From Aliitabrizicola sp031408575 (GTDB taxonomy: Bacteria; Pseudomonadota; Alphaproteobacteria; Rhodobacterales; Rhodobacteraceae): a stretch of DNA of 64,000 nucleotides. Shown piece by piece: positions 35,139 through 43,326 of this stretch (positions within the stretch are counted from its first letter, which is position 1; each line of letters starts with the position of its first letter). The stretch spans positions 1 through 64,000 of the forward strand of contig JANNWS010000204.1 in the NCBI GenBank assembly GCA_031408575.1, in the 5' to 3' direction. A program made the position numbers and the translations under genes. The notes beneath the pieces were generated by a model that was not told the DNA's origin, did no database searches, and saw only the letters and a list, made by a program, of their open reading frames with translations.

Positions 35139-36152
35139 TCACTTCTTCAGATCAAGCCCCACACCTTTGCCGACGAACGCCGTGGTGAATGATGCCTTCC
35201 AGTCGACATCGGCGTTGACCACACCGGCATCCACCATCTTGTCGAAAAAGTCTTTCACCCGCGCTTCGGTCATCACGCCGATACCCATCGTTTCGGTATC
35301 GCCACTGTCAACGATGCCCGACTCCTTCATCTTTTCGATGCCGAAGGCGATCTGCTCGTCGTTCATATCGGGGTTGTCTTTCTTGATCATGGTATTGGCG
35401 GCTGCGCTGTCGCCATAGATGTAGTTGTACCAGCCCTTGATCGACCCATCGACAAAGCACTGCACCTGTTCCGGCTTGGTCGCGATGGTGTCTGCCATCG
35501 TCTCGATTGTGGTCGAATATGTCGACCAGCCCTGATCGGCCAGCAGGAACACGTCGGCTTTGAAGCCGCCTTCCTTTTCCACCATCAGCGGTTCGGACGA
35601 AAGATAGCCCTGCATGGCTGACGTCTCGTCCGCAATGAACGGCGCCATGTTGAAGGTATAGGGCTGGCGCTGTTCATCGGTAAAGCCGTAGACCTTTTTC
35701 ATCCACTGATAATAGCTGGCATAGCCCTGATCGCCGATCAGCAGCACCGGTAGGTTCTTCAGATCCTCAAAAGTTTTCGCCTTGCCGGGATGGGCAAGAA
35801 TGACCTGCGGTTCCTTCTGGAAGCTGGCGGCGACCGCCACGACGGGCACACCTTCCTGCACGGCGCTGAACGCCTCCAGCATGTTGCCGCCCATGTTGTA
35901 GTCGATCTTGCCCGCCAGCATCAGGGCGCGGTTATTCACCTGCGGTCCGCCGGTCTGGATCGTCACGTCAAGCCCGCAGGCGGCATAGGTGCCATCCGCG
36001 ACCGACTGGTAAAAACCGCCATGTTCGGCCTGCGCCAGCCAGTTCGTGCCAAACACCACCGGCACATTCTGGGCCAGTGCCGGTGCAGCGAGTGCAAAGG
36101 TGAGAAGCGACGCAAGCGCGGTCGAACAGCGGACCTTGGAACGTGGTGTCAT
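35139..36152 (-). CDS. NMT1/THI5-like substrate-binding protein
   Basis: 337 aa. ATG 36152 is chosen for the strong AGGAGG ahead of it; upstream codons to 36263 are not supported. The signal peptide ends ALA before QN (about residue 27). The mature part resembles the THI5/ThiY group: TNWLAQAEHGGFYQSVADG and AGKIDYNMGGNMLEAF. That group binds formylaminopyrimidine or other pyrimidine precursors, while relatives bind nitrate or sulfonates. The operon's cytosine-deaminase-like gene favours a pyrimidine-type ligand. It is the first gene of the operon, divergent from the RidA-like gene. I saw no TPP riboswitch signature (CTGAGA) in the leader. Confidence 0.88.
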   Translation of the reverse strand: MTPRSKVRCSTALASLLTFALAAPALAQNVPVVFGTNWLAQAEHGGFYQSVADGTYAACGLDVTIQTGGPQVNNRALMLAGKIDYNMGGNMLEAFSAVQEGVPVVAVAASFQKEPQVILAHPGKAKTFEDLKNLPVLLIGDQGYASYYQWMKKVYGFTDEQRQPYTFNMAPFIADETSAMQGYLSSEPLMVEKEGGFKADVFLLADQGWSTYSTTIETMADTIATKPEQVQCFVDGSIKGWYNYIYGDSAAANTMIKKDNPDMNDEQIAFGIEKMKESGIVDSGDTETMGIGVMTEARVKDFFDKMVDAGVVNADVDWKASFTTAFVGKGVGLDLKK

Positions 36153-36290
36153 GACATACCTCCTGTTGATTCTTGTTACGCCAAGCGTAGAGCCGCGACG
36201 GCTGGGGGCGAGGGGAAGCGAGGCGCAGAGCCACGAAATGTAGGGAAAATGCCACCGAAACATGCAGGTTTCAGGGGTGATAGCTTAAAA

Positions 36291-36320
36291 ATTATGCATA
36301 CGCGCCCGAAGATGTGCGAA
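36291..36320 (-). promoter_or_regulatory. Candidate promoter of the pyrimidine-type operon
   Basis: On the minus strand, TTCGCA (36320-36315) and CATAAT (36296-36291) are separated by 18 bp, about 140 bp upstream of the binding-protein start, in the most AT-rich part of the intergenic region. A pattern guess only. Confidence 0.3.
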
Positions 36321-36387
36321 TAGCTGTCGTCACCTTGCGGTGATGGCGCAGGGTCACTGGACCAGCGGCAGCGTTGAAAGAGCCACC

Positions 36388-36789
36388 ATGAAATCACTCT
36401 CCCCCCCATCCATTCGCCCGCCCTTCGCGCGATATGCCCACGGGGTCGAGGTGCCGGCAGGCGCGCGGCTTGTCGTGACGTCGGGACAGTTGGGGATCGC
36501 ATCTGACGACAGCGTGCCTTCCGGGGCCGAAGCGCAGGCCCGGTTGTGTTTCGCCAATTGCACGGCGATACTGGCCGATGCCGGAATGGGGCCTGGCGAT
36601 GTCATCCGCATCAATGCCTTTGTGACAGGGCGCGAGCATATGGCAGGCTATATGGCTGCGCGCGATGCCTGGCTGGCGGATGTCTCCCGTTTGCCCGCAT
36701 CGACGCTGGTGATCGTGACGGGATTTACCCGGCAGGAGTTTCTGGTGGAGGTTGAGGTAACGGCAGCCGCGGTTCAGTCCGCGCCGTAG
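36388..36789 (+). CDS. RidA-family protein lacking the usual catalytic Arg
   Basis: 133-aa YjgF/YER057c/UK114 fold protein. ATG 36388 follows AAAGAG; an earlier in-frame ATG at 36340 is less likely. The body aligns with RidA (GARLVVTSGQLGIASDD, then AILADAGMGPGDVIRINAFV). Where RidA has PAR-S/T with the imine-binding Arg, this protein has PASTLVIV, so imine/enamine deaminase activity is doubtful. Rid proteins are often part of pyrimidine catabolism (RutC), and this gene diverges from a pyrimidine-type operon, which supports a role there. Its last 16 bases overlap the convergent lipocalin-like gene. Confidence 0.85.
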   Translation: MKSLSPPSIRPPFARYAHGVEVPAGARLVVTSGQLGIASDDSVPSGAEAQARLCFANCTAILADAGMGPGDVIRINAFVTGREHMAGYMAARDAWLADVSRLPASTLVIVTGFTRQEFLVEVEVTAAAVQSAP

Positions 36790-37832
36790 CCCGTCATCTC
36801 AAGATAGCCGCGCCCGGTATGACTGCCGGAAACGGCGATCGGGCCTTCCCAATATGGCACCAGCGTTCCCATCCATGCGCCTTGGTTCAGCGCGGCAATG
36901 ATCACGTCCAAACCTTTCTGCGGCAACTCCAGACGCCATTCGACCGGCACCGCGCGGTCGGCCACATCTGCCTCGCGCAGCGGAGTGGCGATCAGCGCGC
37001 CGTGTGGCATCGCGGTGGCGGTGCCGTCCTTGCCGATCCAGGTGGCCGAAGTGAACCCCGCACCGCCATCGCGCATCCGGAACCCCATCAACCGCGCACC
37101 ATCATCGAACATCAGCGAGAACCAGTCCCACCCGGTCTGACCTTCCCCCAACGGTTGTGACGACCATTCGCGGTCAAGCCAGGCCTGCCCGGTGACGGGA
37201 ATTTCCCGGTCCCTGACCGTGATCTGGCCCGTCACCCGGTAAAACGGCTGCGAGTAATACCGGCTGGCCTGACCTTCGGCGGACTTTACCGAATAGCCAC
37301 CGTCGCCCTGTGCCACCACCGGCCCGGTCGCATCCAGCGCAAGGGCATAGCTGAATTCCGGCCCTGTCGCGCGCAGGTCAATGGCGGACAGCGCATCTGC
37401 ACCCGCCCCCGCGCGGCTGGTCATCTGCCAGTCGTCGATCCAGGCCATAAAGGGGGCCACCGTCACCCCGGCCTGCCCGATGCCGCCACGTGCCAGCCGT
37501 TCGGCATAAAGATGTGTGTCAGGCGTCGTCACCGCCGCGTGGCCCATCCACAGTTGCGGGCTTGACCACCCCTCGCCTTCGCCCGCAGTCAGGGCGCTGC
37601 GGAACAGCGTCCATTGCGCGCCGTATTCGGTGCCGTCCGGGCCGGTCAGCGTCGCGGTCAGATACCACCATTCGATGCGGAAATCGGGATGCGCACCATG
37701 ATCAGCGGGAAAGCTGAACGGCCCGCGCTGCGGCAGGGAAAAGCCATCCACCTTACGCCCCATATCGGCAAAACCCTGCGCAGCGGCGGGCAAGGCGAGC
37801 AGCAGCCACAGCAACACGGCCTTAGCGTTCAT
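36774..37832 (-). CDS. Secreted lipocalin-like / CrtC-AttH family protein
   Basis: 352 aa with a signal peptide (MNAKAVLLWLLLALPAAAQG). The remainder resembles the AttH/hydroxyneurosporene synthase (CrtC) lipocalin-like fold: DFRIEWWYLTATLTGPDGTE, then QWTLFRSAL and DREWSSQPLGEGQTGWDWFS. It overlaps the FtsX-type permease gene by 11 bp and follows an ABC ATPase, as in att/AttEFGH-like sets. Because it is exported and tied to a LolD/FtsX-like transporter, a role in handling a lipid or hydrophobic compound in the periplasm is likely. Carotenoid hydratase activity is possible but no crt genes are present. Confidence 0.85.
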   Translation of the reverse strand: MNAKAVLLWLLLALPAAAQGFADMGRKVDGFSLPQRGPFSFPADHGAHPDFRIEWWYLTATLTGPDGTEYGAQWTLFRSALTAGEGEGWSSPQLWMGHAAVTTPDTHLYAERLARGGIGQAGVTVAPFMAWIDDWQMTSRAGAGADALSAIDLRATGPEFSYALALDATGPVVAQGDGGYSVKSAEGQASRYYSQPFYRVTGQITVRDREIPVTGQAWLDREWSSQPLGEGQTGWDWFSLMFDDGARLMGFRMRDGGAGFTSATWIGKDGTATAMPHGALIATPLREADVADRAVPVEWRLELPQKGLDVIIAALNQGAWMGTLVPYWEGPIAVSGSHTGRGYLEMTGYGAD

Positions 37833-40209
37833 TTGCGAAAACCTTCATAAGATCGGCAGGGGCGATCCGCGCCAGTCGCAGCGCGGGGATCACGCTGGCC
37901 GCCAAGGCCGCAAGGAGCGCAATCGCCGCAAGTTGCAACCAATCCGCCGGGAACACATGCATCGGCAACCGCCAGCCAAAGGCCGCGACGTTGACGACCG
38001 CCAGCAGCGCCCACGCATTTGCCAGCCCCAGCGGCAACGCCGCGACCAGCGTCAGCGTCGCCAGCAACAGCGTGCGGACCAGATCGAGCATCGCCAGTCT
38101 GCGCCGCGTCAGGCCCATCGCCCAGACCGGGGCCACCTGTGGCAGGCGCATCCCCGATAGCGTCAGCAGGCTGGCAAACATCGCAAGCCCCGCCACCCCC
38201 AGCGTCAGCACGTTCAGCGCGGCGGTTACCGAAAAGGTCCGCTCGAATATCTGCAAGGACAACGCCTTGATCCCGGCCTGATCGATCACCGACCCTTGCG
38301 GCAAATCGAACGCTGCGATCAGTTCGGCCGCCAGCGCCTCGGCCCGGTCCGGTGGTACCCGCAGCCCGAACCGCAGGCGCGGCACATCGGGAAAGCGGGC
38401 CACCAGCGCGTCGGGCGACATCAGCACCTGCGGCTTGGGGTTGCCATAGTCGGAGTAAACTCCGGCCACCGTCATCGACCCGCCGGGCAGATCAAGTTCG
38501 TCCCCCAAAGCCATGCCTTCACGTCGAAAAAGCTGTTCATTGACCATGACGGCGCTGCCAGAGGCGACCCGATCCCAAGCATCCTTGCGGGCATTCAGCA
38601 ATGGCCAGTTGTCGCGGTAGGTGGCGTGGTCAGCCACGGCATAGATCTCGCCCGGCCGGCCCAGTATCGAGGTTTCAACATTCCAGATCGGCAGCACGGC
38701 ATCGGTGCGGGGGGTCAGCCACGCCAACATGCGCGCAGCCTCGACTTCGGTTCGCGCGGTGACGTAAAGCTCGGACGCAAGGCGCTGGTCCAGCCAGCCG
38801 GTGAAGGTCAGCCGAAAGCTGGAGACCATCGTGCCAACCCCGATATTCGCCGCCAATGCCAGCAACAGCGCCATCAGCGCCAGCGACAGGCCCGGCACCT
38901 GTTGGCGCGTATCGGCCCAGAACCATTGGGTAAGAACCCCCCGCGCCAACCGCGCACCCAGTGCCGTGACTGCAACCAGCACCGACGGCAGCAGTAACGC
39001 GGCGCCGACCAGCAGCGCGCCAAGTCCGCCGAACCCTGACCAAAGCCCACGACCGAACATAAGCAACACCAGCGCCGCCGCCAGCAGCACCGCCCCCGCA
39101 CCGCCCTGCCAGCGCAAGGACCGGATTGACGCGCGCGCCCAAGCCCTTGGCTGGGCAGGCGCAAGCAGCGGCAGATGCCACAGCCGCCACAGGCTTTGCC
39201 CGGCGGCCACCAGCGTGCCAGCAACCGCGATCCCGAGGCCCGCCGCCCACCATCCGGGCCGCAGCCCCAGCGTTCCCGGCACCTCAGCCCCGTAAAGACC
39301 GCGCAGGGTGGCCGCAACATCGGGCAACAGGGCGGCGGCAACCCCGTAGCCAAGACCAACCCCAATCGCACCCGCAATCAGCGCCAGAACCATCAGTTCC
39401 AACAGCACCAGTCCGGTCAGCGATCCCGCCGACAATCCCAGAGCGCGCAAGGTGCGAAACACCGGGCGGCGTTGTTCAAAGGCAAGGCCCACGGCGGAAT
39501 GGACGATGAACAGACCCACCGCAAAGGCCAGCAGTCCAAAGGCGGTCAGGTTCAGATGGAAACTGTCTGTCAGCCGGGCAAGGTCGCCCTCAGCCTGCGG
39601 TGCGCGGCGGATCAGCCCTGCGGGAAGGGGCGTGACGGGTGTTTTGGTGTTTGGCGACACGATCAGGTGCGACAGCCTGCCCTCCAGCCCCAGCAACCGC
39701 TGGGCAATGCCGATATCGGTCATCGCGATGCCGGGGGGAAGGGCGGCATCGGTCCGCAAGGGCGGCAGGTCGGCCCCGGCAAGGCGCTGGGCGGTTTCCG
39801 GTGCGACGATCAGTTGCCCTTGTGCCGACAGAAATGTCGAAAGCCCGTCTGCTTCTAGGGTCTGCACCTGTGCCGCCTCGCGCGGCAGGGTCAGCGGGTC
39901 AATACCGAGAAGGCGCAGATTAGCCCGCTCCAGTTGCCCCTCGACCACCGGCGACACCATCCACCCCGCACGGCGCAGCGCCACATAGGTTGTCTGCGGG
40001 ATCGGTGCGCCGTCGGTGGCGATGATCCGCTCCAGCGTGTTCTGCCCCAGCGTAGCGGCGGCACGGTCATAGCTGGCCCGCGCCTCGGAATTGATCGCCT
40101 GCACACCGGACCACAGCGCAGTGGCAAGCGACAAACCCATGATAAACATGAACAGTTGCAGAGGGTGCCGGCGCCAGTGCGATAGCAGGGCAGACAAGAC
40201 CACCCTCAT
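37822..40209 (-). CDS. ABC transporter permease with two FtsX domains
   Basis: 795-aa membrane protein. One membrane segment at the N-terminus is followed by a large periplasmic domain, four segments in the middle-left (about 215-345), a second set near 370-470, a second periplasmic domain and three C-terminal segments (about 660-790). This is the two-FtsX-domain layout seen in LolC/E- or MacB-like exporters and AttFG-type proteins, here as one chain rather than two subunits. ATG overlaps the ATPase stop (ATGA). It probably drives extraction or export at the inner membrane together with the ATPase and the secreted lipocalin-like protein. Confidence 0.9.
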   Translation of the reverse strand: MRVVLSALLSHWRRHPLQLFMFIMGLSLATALWSGVQAINSEARASYDRAAATLGQNTLERIIATDGAPIPQTTYVALRRAGWMVSPVVEGQLERANLRLLGIDPLTLPREAAQVQTLEADGLSTFLSAQGQLIVAPETAQRLAGADLPPLRTDAALPPGIAMTDIGIAQRLLGLEGRLSHLIVSPNTKTPVTPLPAGLIRRAPQAEGDLARLTDSFHLNLTAFGLLAFAVGLFIVHSAVGLAFEQRRPVFRTLRALGLSAGSLTGLVLLELMVLALIAGAIGVGLGYGVAAALLPDVAATLRGLYGAEVPGTLGLRPGWWAAGLGIAVAGTLVAAGQSLWRLWHLPLLAPAQPRAWARASIRSLRWQGGAGAVLLAAALVLLMFGRGLWSGFGGLGALLVGAALLLPSVLVAVTALGARLARGVLTQWFWADTRQQVPGLSLALMALLLALAANIGVGTMVSSFRLTFTGWLDQRLASELYVTARTEVEAARMLAWLTPRTDAVLPIWNVETSILGRPGEIYAVADHATYRDNWPLLNARKDAWDRVASGSAVMVNEQLFRREGMALGDELDLPGGSMTVAGVYSDYGNPKPQVLMSPDALVARFPDVPRLRFGLRVPPDRAEALAAELIAAFDLPQGSVIDQAGIKALSLQIFERTFSVTAALNVLTLGVAGLAMFASLLTLSGMRLPQVAPVWAMGLTRRRLAMLDLVRTLLLATLTLVAALPLGLANAWALLAVVNVAAFGWRLPMHVFPADWLQLAAIALLAALAASVIPALRLARIAPADLMKVFANER

Positions 40210-40862
40210 GCAATGCGCCCGCCGTGCAAATGAATGCGGGTTCCAAGGCGGGCGGCAAGGCGGGGGGAATGGGTGACCATCAGAAGCGCGGCACCGGTCT
40301 GGGTGACAAGGCGCAGCATCAGGTCAAGCACCGCGTCGCCGGTTGCCTCATCAAGATTGCCGGTCGGCTCATCCGCAAGGACCAGCCGGGGACGTGCGGC
40401 AAGGGTTCGCCCGATCGCGACACGCTGTTGCTGGCCGCCCGAAAGTTGTTCGGGATAGCGTGTCAAAAGGGCGGACAGCCCAAGGCTTTCAGCGAGTTGC
40501 GTAGCCCATGCCGGATCGTGGCGCTGTGCCAGCCGGGCCTGAAACGCAAGGTTGGCGGCCACATCGAGCGACGGGATCAGGTTGAACTGCTGAAACACCA
40601 GGCCGACCGTTCCCCGCCGGAGCGCCGCGCGGGCGGCGTCGGTTGTCTGCGTCATGTTCACCTCGCCCAGCCGGACCACCCCTGCATCGGCTACGTCCAA
40701 TCCTGCAACCAGATGAAGAAGCGTGCTTTTTCCGCTACCGGACTCGCCGGTCAGGGCCACGCTTTGGCCCGCATCAAGCGCAAGGTCGACGCCGTCGAGA
40801 ACCCGCAGCGGGCCTTCGCCGGTAGGGTAGGTCTTGGTCACGCCGGTCAGGGACAGCAGCAT
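40206..40862 (-). CDS. ABC transporter ATPase (LolD/MacB-like)
   Basis: 218 aa from ATG 40862, preceded by GGAGGCCCG; the much longer open frame to 41471 is an artefact. Walker A GESGSGKS (39-46), Q-loop VFQQFNLIPSL, signature LSGGQQQRVAIGRTL, Walker B LVLADEPTGNLDE, H-loop VTHSPRLA. The ADEPTGNLD wording marks the LolD/MacB/FtsE group of mechanotransmission transporters rather than importers. First gene of the three-gene unit. Confidence 0.93.
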   Translation of the reverse strand: MLLSLTGVTKTYPTGEGPLRVLDGVDLALDAGQSVALTGESGSGKSTLLHLVAGLDVADAGVVRLGEVNMTQTTDAARAALRRGTVGLVFQQFNLIPSLDVAANLAFQARLAQRHDPAWATQLAESLGLSALLTRYPEQLSGGQQQRVAIGRTLAARPRLVLADEPTGNLDEATGDAVLDLMLRLVTQTGAALLMVTHSPRLAARLGTRIHLHGGRIA

Positions 40863-41436
40863 CGGGCCTCCATCTGTTAAGGTGTATCTAGCACGGGCGT
40901 CGGGCGGGGGAACTGCGACAGAGCGGCGGAGCGGGGTCGGAACCGTCAGTATGATGTCGATAGGAATTCCATATGCAAACCGTGTGCAGACGGAATGGCT
41001 GGGGTATTGGCACAAATCGCCGTGTGACGCGCCGCCCTGCGCTCGATCATAGATTCTGCGAGGCAGATCATCCATTCGGTCCGGAGGCGACAGCCGATGG
41101 AACGAGTAAAACGGATCAGCCTCAGGAACGCCGCGGTGCTGCTCGCTGCACGGGGCGGGACCGCGCTTGCCACAGGGTGATGGGCACTCAGAAATCGGCC
41201 GGTGGAAGGTTTTCGCGAAGAACACCCGGCCTCTTGGGCGTGCCGGGTGGCAGCCGCGTCCCGTCTTGCTTTGGCGAGACTCGGAAGCAGAGCGATTGGT
41301 TCGGATCAATAAAGCGATACGATGATCGGTCTTCACCCCACCTGGATCGGGCGACGGATTATCCAGATACTTTGCTCGCAACTGCTGACGCCACTGCCCG
41401 GCGCGGCGTCTTGCCTGCGGATCGTTGCGGGGCGGC
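40863..41436. other. 574-bp intergenic stretch without a convincing gene
   Basis: Between the start of the LolD-like gene and the stop of the Gfo/Idh/MocA gene, both on the minus strand. It must contain the promoter for the ABC export unit and probably a stop for the glycoside operon. The frames here carry no domain I recognise. Local base composition is a little less GC-rich than the neighbours, so a decayed mobile-element fragment is possible, but I cannot show one. Confidence 0.5.
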
Positions 41437-42570
41437 TCAGATGAGCAGAGCCTGCGCCTGATCCGGGTCAAGCGCCGCCGGCCGTGTGCAGGTGGTTTGC
41501 AGCGTCACGAACTGCCCGGTCGCTCCCGAGCGCAGCACCGCCGTCATCACCTCGACCCCGTGCAGTGTGCGATCGAGCGAGCAGCGGTGATCGCGCCCGT
41601 CGAGGATCGCCGCCGCCATGTCGGCCAGCCCTGCCGCGCGGTAATTGGCCAGCATGCCCTGATTCTGACTTTGGTGGTTTGGGCGGCTGAACGGGTGATC
41701 CCAAGGCGCCACAGCGGCGATCTTGCCGTCACGGCCCGCCAGTTCCACAGTGCCGCCGAAGAAGTTGGGATCGGGCAGGAACAGGCTGCCTTCGGTGCCG
41801 AACACTTCCACATGCGCGCGCTTGTGCGCCCAGACATCCCAGCTTGTCGACAGGTTCACCGTGGCACCGTTGGCAAACTCCAGCAAGGCGTGGATGTTTG
41901 TGGGCGTCTTGACCGGAATGGTTTCGCCCGCACGGGGTTGCGATGTGATGGTGCGGGTCGGGCTGGCTTGCGAAGTAAGGGCGGCCACGCGTTTGACCGG
42001 GCCGATCAGGTTGATCAGGTTTGCGATGTAATAGGGTCCGAGATCCAGCATCGGGCCGCCGCCGGGCAGAAAGAAGAAATCGGGGTTGGGGTGCCAATGT
42101 TCCATCCCGTGGCTCATCACCGCCGATGCACCAGCGGTGACGGTGCCGATGGCCCCCTCGTCGATCAGGGCGCGGGCCTGCTGATGCGCGCCGCCAAGAA
42201 AGGTATCGGGGGCGCAGCCGACGTGAAGGGTCTTTTTCGCCGCGAGGTCGCGCAGCGCAAGCCCGTCTTGCAGACCAAGGGTGAGGGGCTTTTCGGAATA
42301 GACGTGCTTGCCCGCATCGAGGATGGATTTCGACACCGCGAAATGCGCGTCGGGGATGGTAAGGTTGATCACCACATCGATGGCGGGATTGGCGAGCAGG
42401 TCTTCGACCGACTGGGCCGCAATCCCGTATTCAGCGGCCCGTGCCGTTGCCGCCGCGCTGTTCATATCGGCGACCGCGCGGATTTCGAGACCCCGGAACA
42501 GCGGGGCGAGGCGCAGATACGTGGCCGAGATGTTGCCGCAGCCGATGATGCCGATGCCGAGAATATCCAT
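41437..42570 (-). CDS. Gfo/Idh/MocA-family NAD(P)-dependent dehydrogenase
   Basis: 377 aa. N-terminal Rossmann fold GIGIIGCGNISATYL, followed by the family motif EKPLTLGLQDG in which the Lys acts in catalysis, and a later His region GGGPMLDLGPYYIANLI. These enzymes oxidise hydroxyl groups on sugars, inositols or glycosides. It is the last gene of the LacI-controlled glycoside operon, 3 bp after the isomerase/epimerase. Together with that TIM-barrel enzyme it could act by the oxidative, keto-glycoside route of sugar processing; this is inference. Confidence 0.9.
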   Translation of the reverse strand: MDILGIGIIGCGNISATYLRLAPLFRGLEIRAVADMNSAAATARAAEYGIAAQSVEDLLANPAIDVVINLTIPDAHFAVSKSILDAGKHVYSEKPLTLGLQDGLALRDLAAKKTLHVGCAPDTFLGGAHQQARALIDEGAIGTVTAGASAVMSHGMEHWHPNPDFFFLPGGGPMLDLGPYYIANLINLIGPVKRVAALTSQASPTRTITSQPRAGETIPVKTPTNIHALLEFANGATVNLSTSWDVWAHKRAHVEVFGTEGSLFLPDPNFFGGTVELAGRDGKIAAVAPWDHPFSRPNHQSQNQGMLANYRAAGLADMAAAILDGRDHRCSLDRTLHGVEVMTAVLRSGATGQFVTLQTTCTRPAALDPDQAQALLI

Positions 42571-42573
42571 GCT

Positions 42574-43326
42574 TCAGAAGCCCTTTGCAGCCGTGATCGC
42601 GCGTGTTGCAAACCGTGCCGGATCGGACGGGTTGTCGTGTTCCATGATGAAGTGGGTGCAGGGCGTCGTGCGCAGCGCAGCCATCAGCCCTTTCCAGTCG
42701 ACAGTGCCGTGACCGACATCAGCCCAGCCGTCTTCGGCCGCATTTTCACCTTCGGGAGCGATGTCCTTGACGTGGGCTGCGGTGACGCGTTCAGCGTATT
42801 TCATGATCCAGGCAACCGGATCGGCCCCGCCGCGCACGACCCAGGCTACGTCAATCTCCCATTCCAGATCGGGGCCGCCTTCGAAGATCAGATCCAGCGG
42901 GACGTTGCCATCCGGCAGGGCTACAAGTTCGAAATCGTGGTTGTGCCAGCCAAAGCCGAGGCCGGCGTCGCGGAATGGCGCCCCTGCCGCCTGCAGCCTT
43001 GCGCCGAAGGCGCGCCATCCGGCAGCAACGGAGGGGCGGTCGGCAGGCAGGATATAGGGGCAGTAGATGCGTTTGATGCCCAGCGCGGTGGCGATGCTCA
43101 GCACCTTGGCCGGGTCGGTTTCCAGCTGCACCAGGCCGAAGTGGCCGGTCGGCATCTCAAGCCCGCTTTGATCGAGATTGGCGATCAGGTCAGCGACCTG
43201 CACATCGTCGGCATAGAGCGCGCCGTAGCCCTCGACCCCCTCATAGCCAAGATCGGCGAGCATTTTCAGCGTGTCGGTCAGGGGTGGGAAATTGCGGGAC
43301 GAGTAGAGTTGATAGGAAAACATCAT
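42574..43326 (-). CDS. Sugar phosphate isomerase/epimerase family protein (TIM barrel)
   Basis: 250 aa of the AP-endonuclease-2-like TIM-barrel family (IolE, IolI, xylose isomerase relatives). Features: MLADLGYEGVEGYGALYADD, GFGWHNHDFELV with metal-binding His, EIDVAWVVRGGADPVAW and a late Glu/His pair in FIMEHDNPSD. Overlaps the GH2 stop by 4 bp. Many members of this family are now known as 3-keto-glycoside hydrolase/epimerase-type enzymes acting with Gfo/Idh/MocA dehydrogenases, so the pair with the next gene is meaningful, though the substrate is not defined. Confidence 0.88.
   Translation of the reverse strand: MMFSYQLYSSRNFPPLTDTLKMLADLGYEGVEGYGALYADDVQVADLIANLDQSGLEMPTGHFGLVQLETDPAKVLSIATALGIKRIYCPYILPADRPSVAAGWRAFGARLQAAGAPFRDAGLGFGWHNHDFELVALPDGNVPLDLIFEGGPDLEWEIDVAWVVRGGADPVAWIMKYAERVTAAHVKDIAPEGENAAEDGWADVGHGTVDWKGLMAALRTTPCTHFIMEHDNPSDPARFATRAITAAKGF

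Noticed and set aside
36153..36387. TPP riboswitch before the NMT1/THI5-type operon
   Set aside because: The conserved CTGAGA element and paired arms are not present on the minus strand.
40963..40975. GGAATTCCATATG, which resembles an EcoRI/NdeI cloning tail
   Set aside because: A single 13-mer in otherwise natural sequence with no vector sequence next to it; treated as coincidence.
40946..41471. Possible transposase or integrase remnant in the 574-bp gap
   Set aside because: No DDE or helix-turn-helix motif, no terminal inverted repeats and no target duplication could be found by eye.
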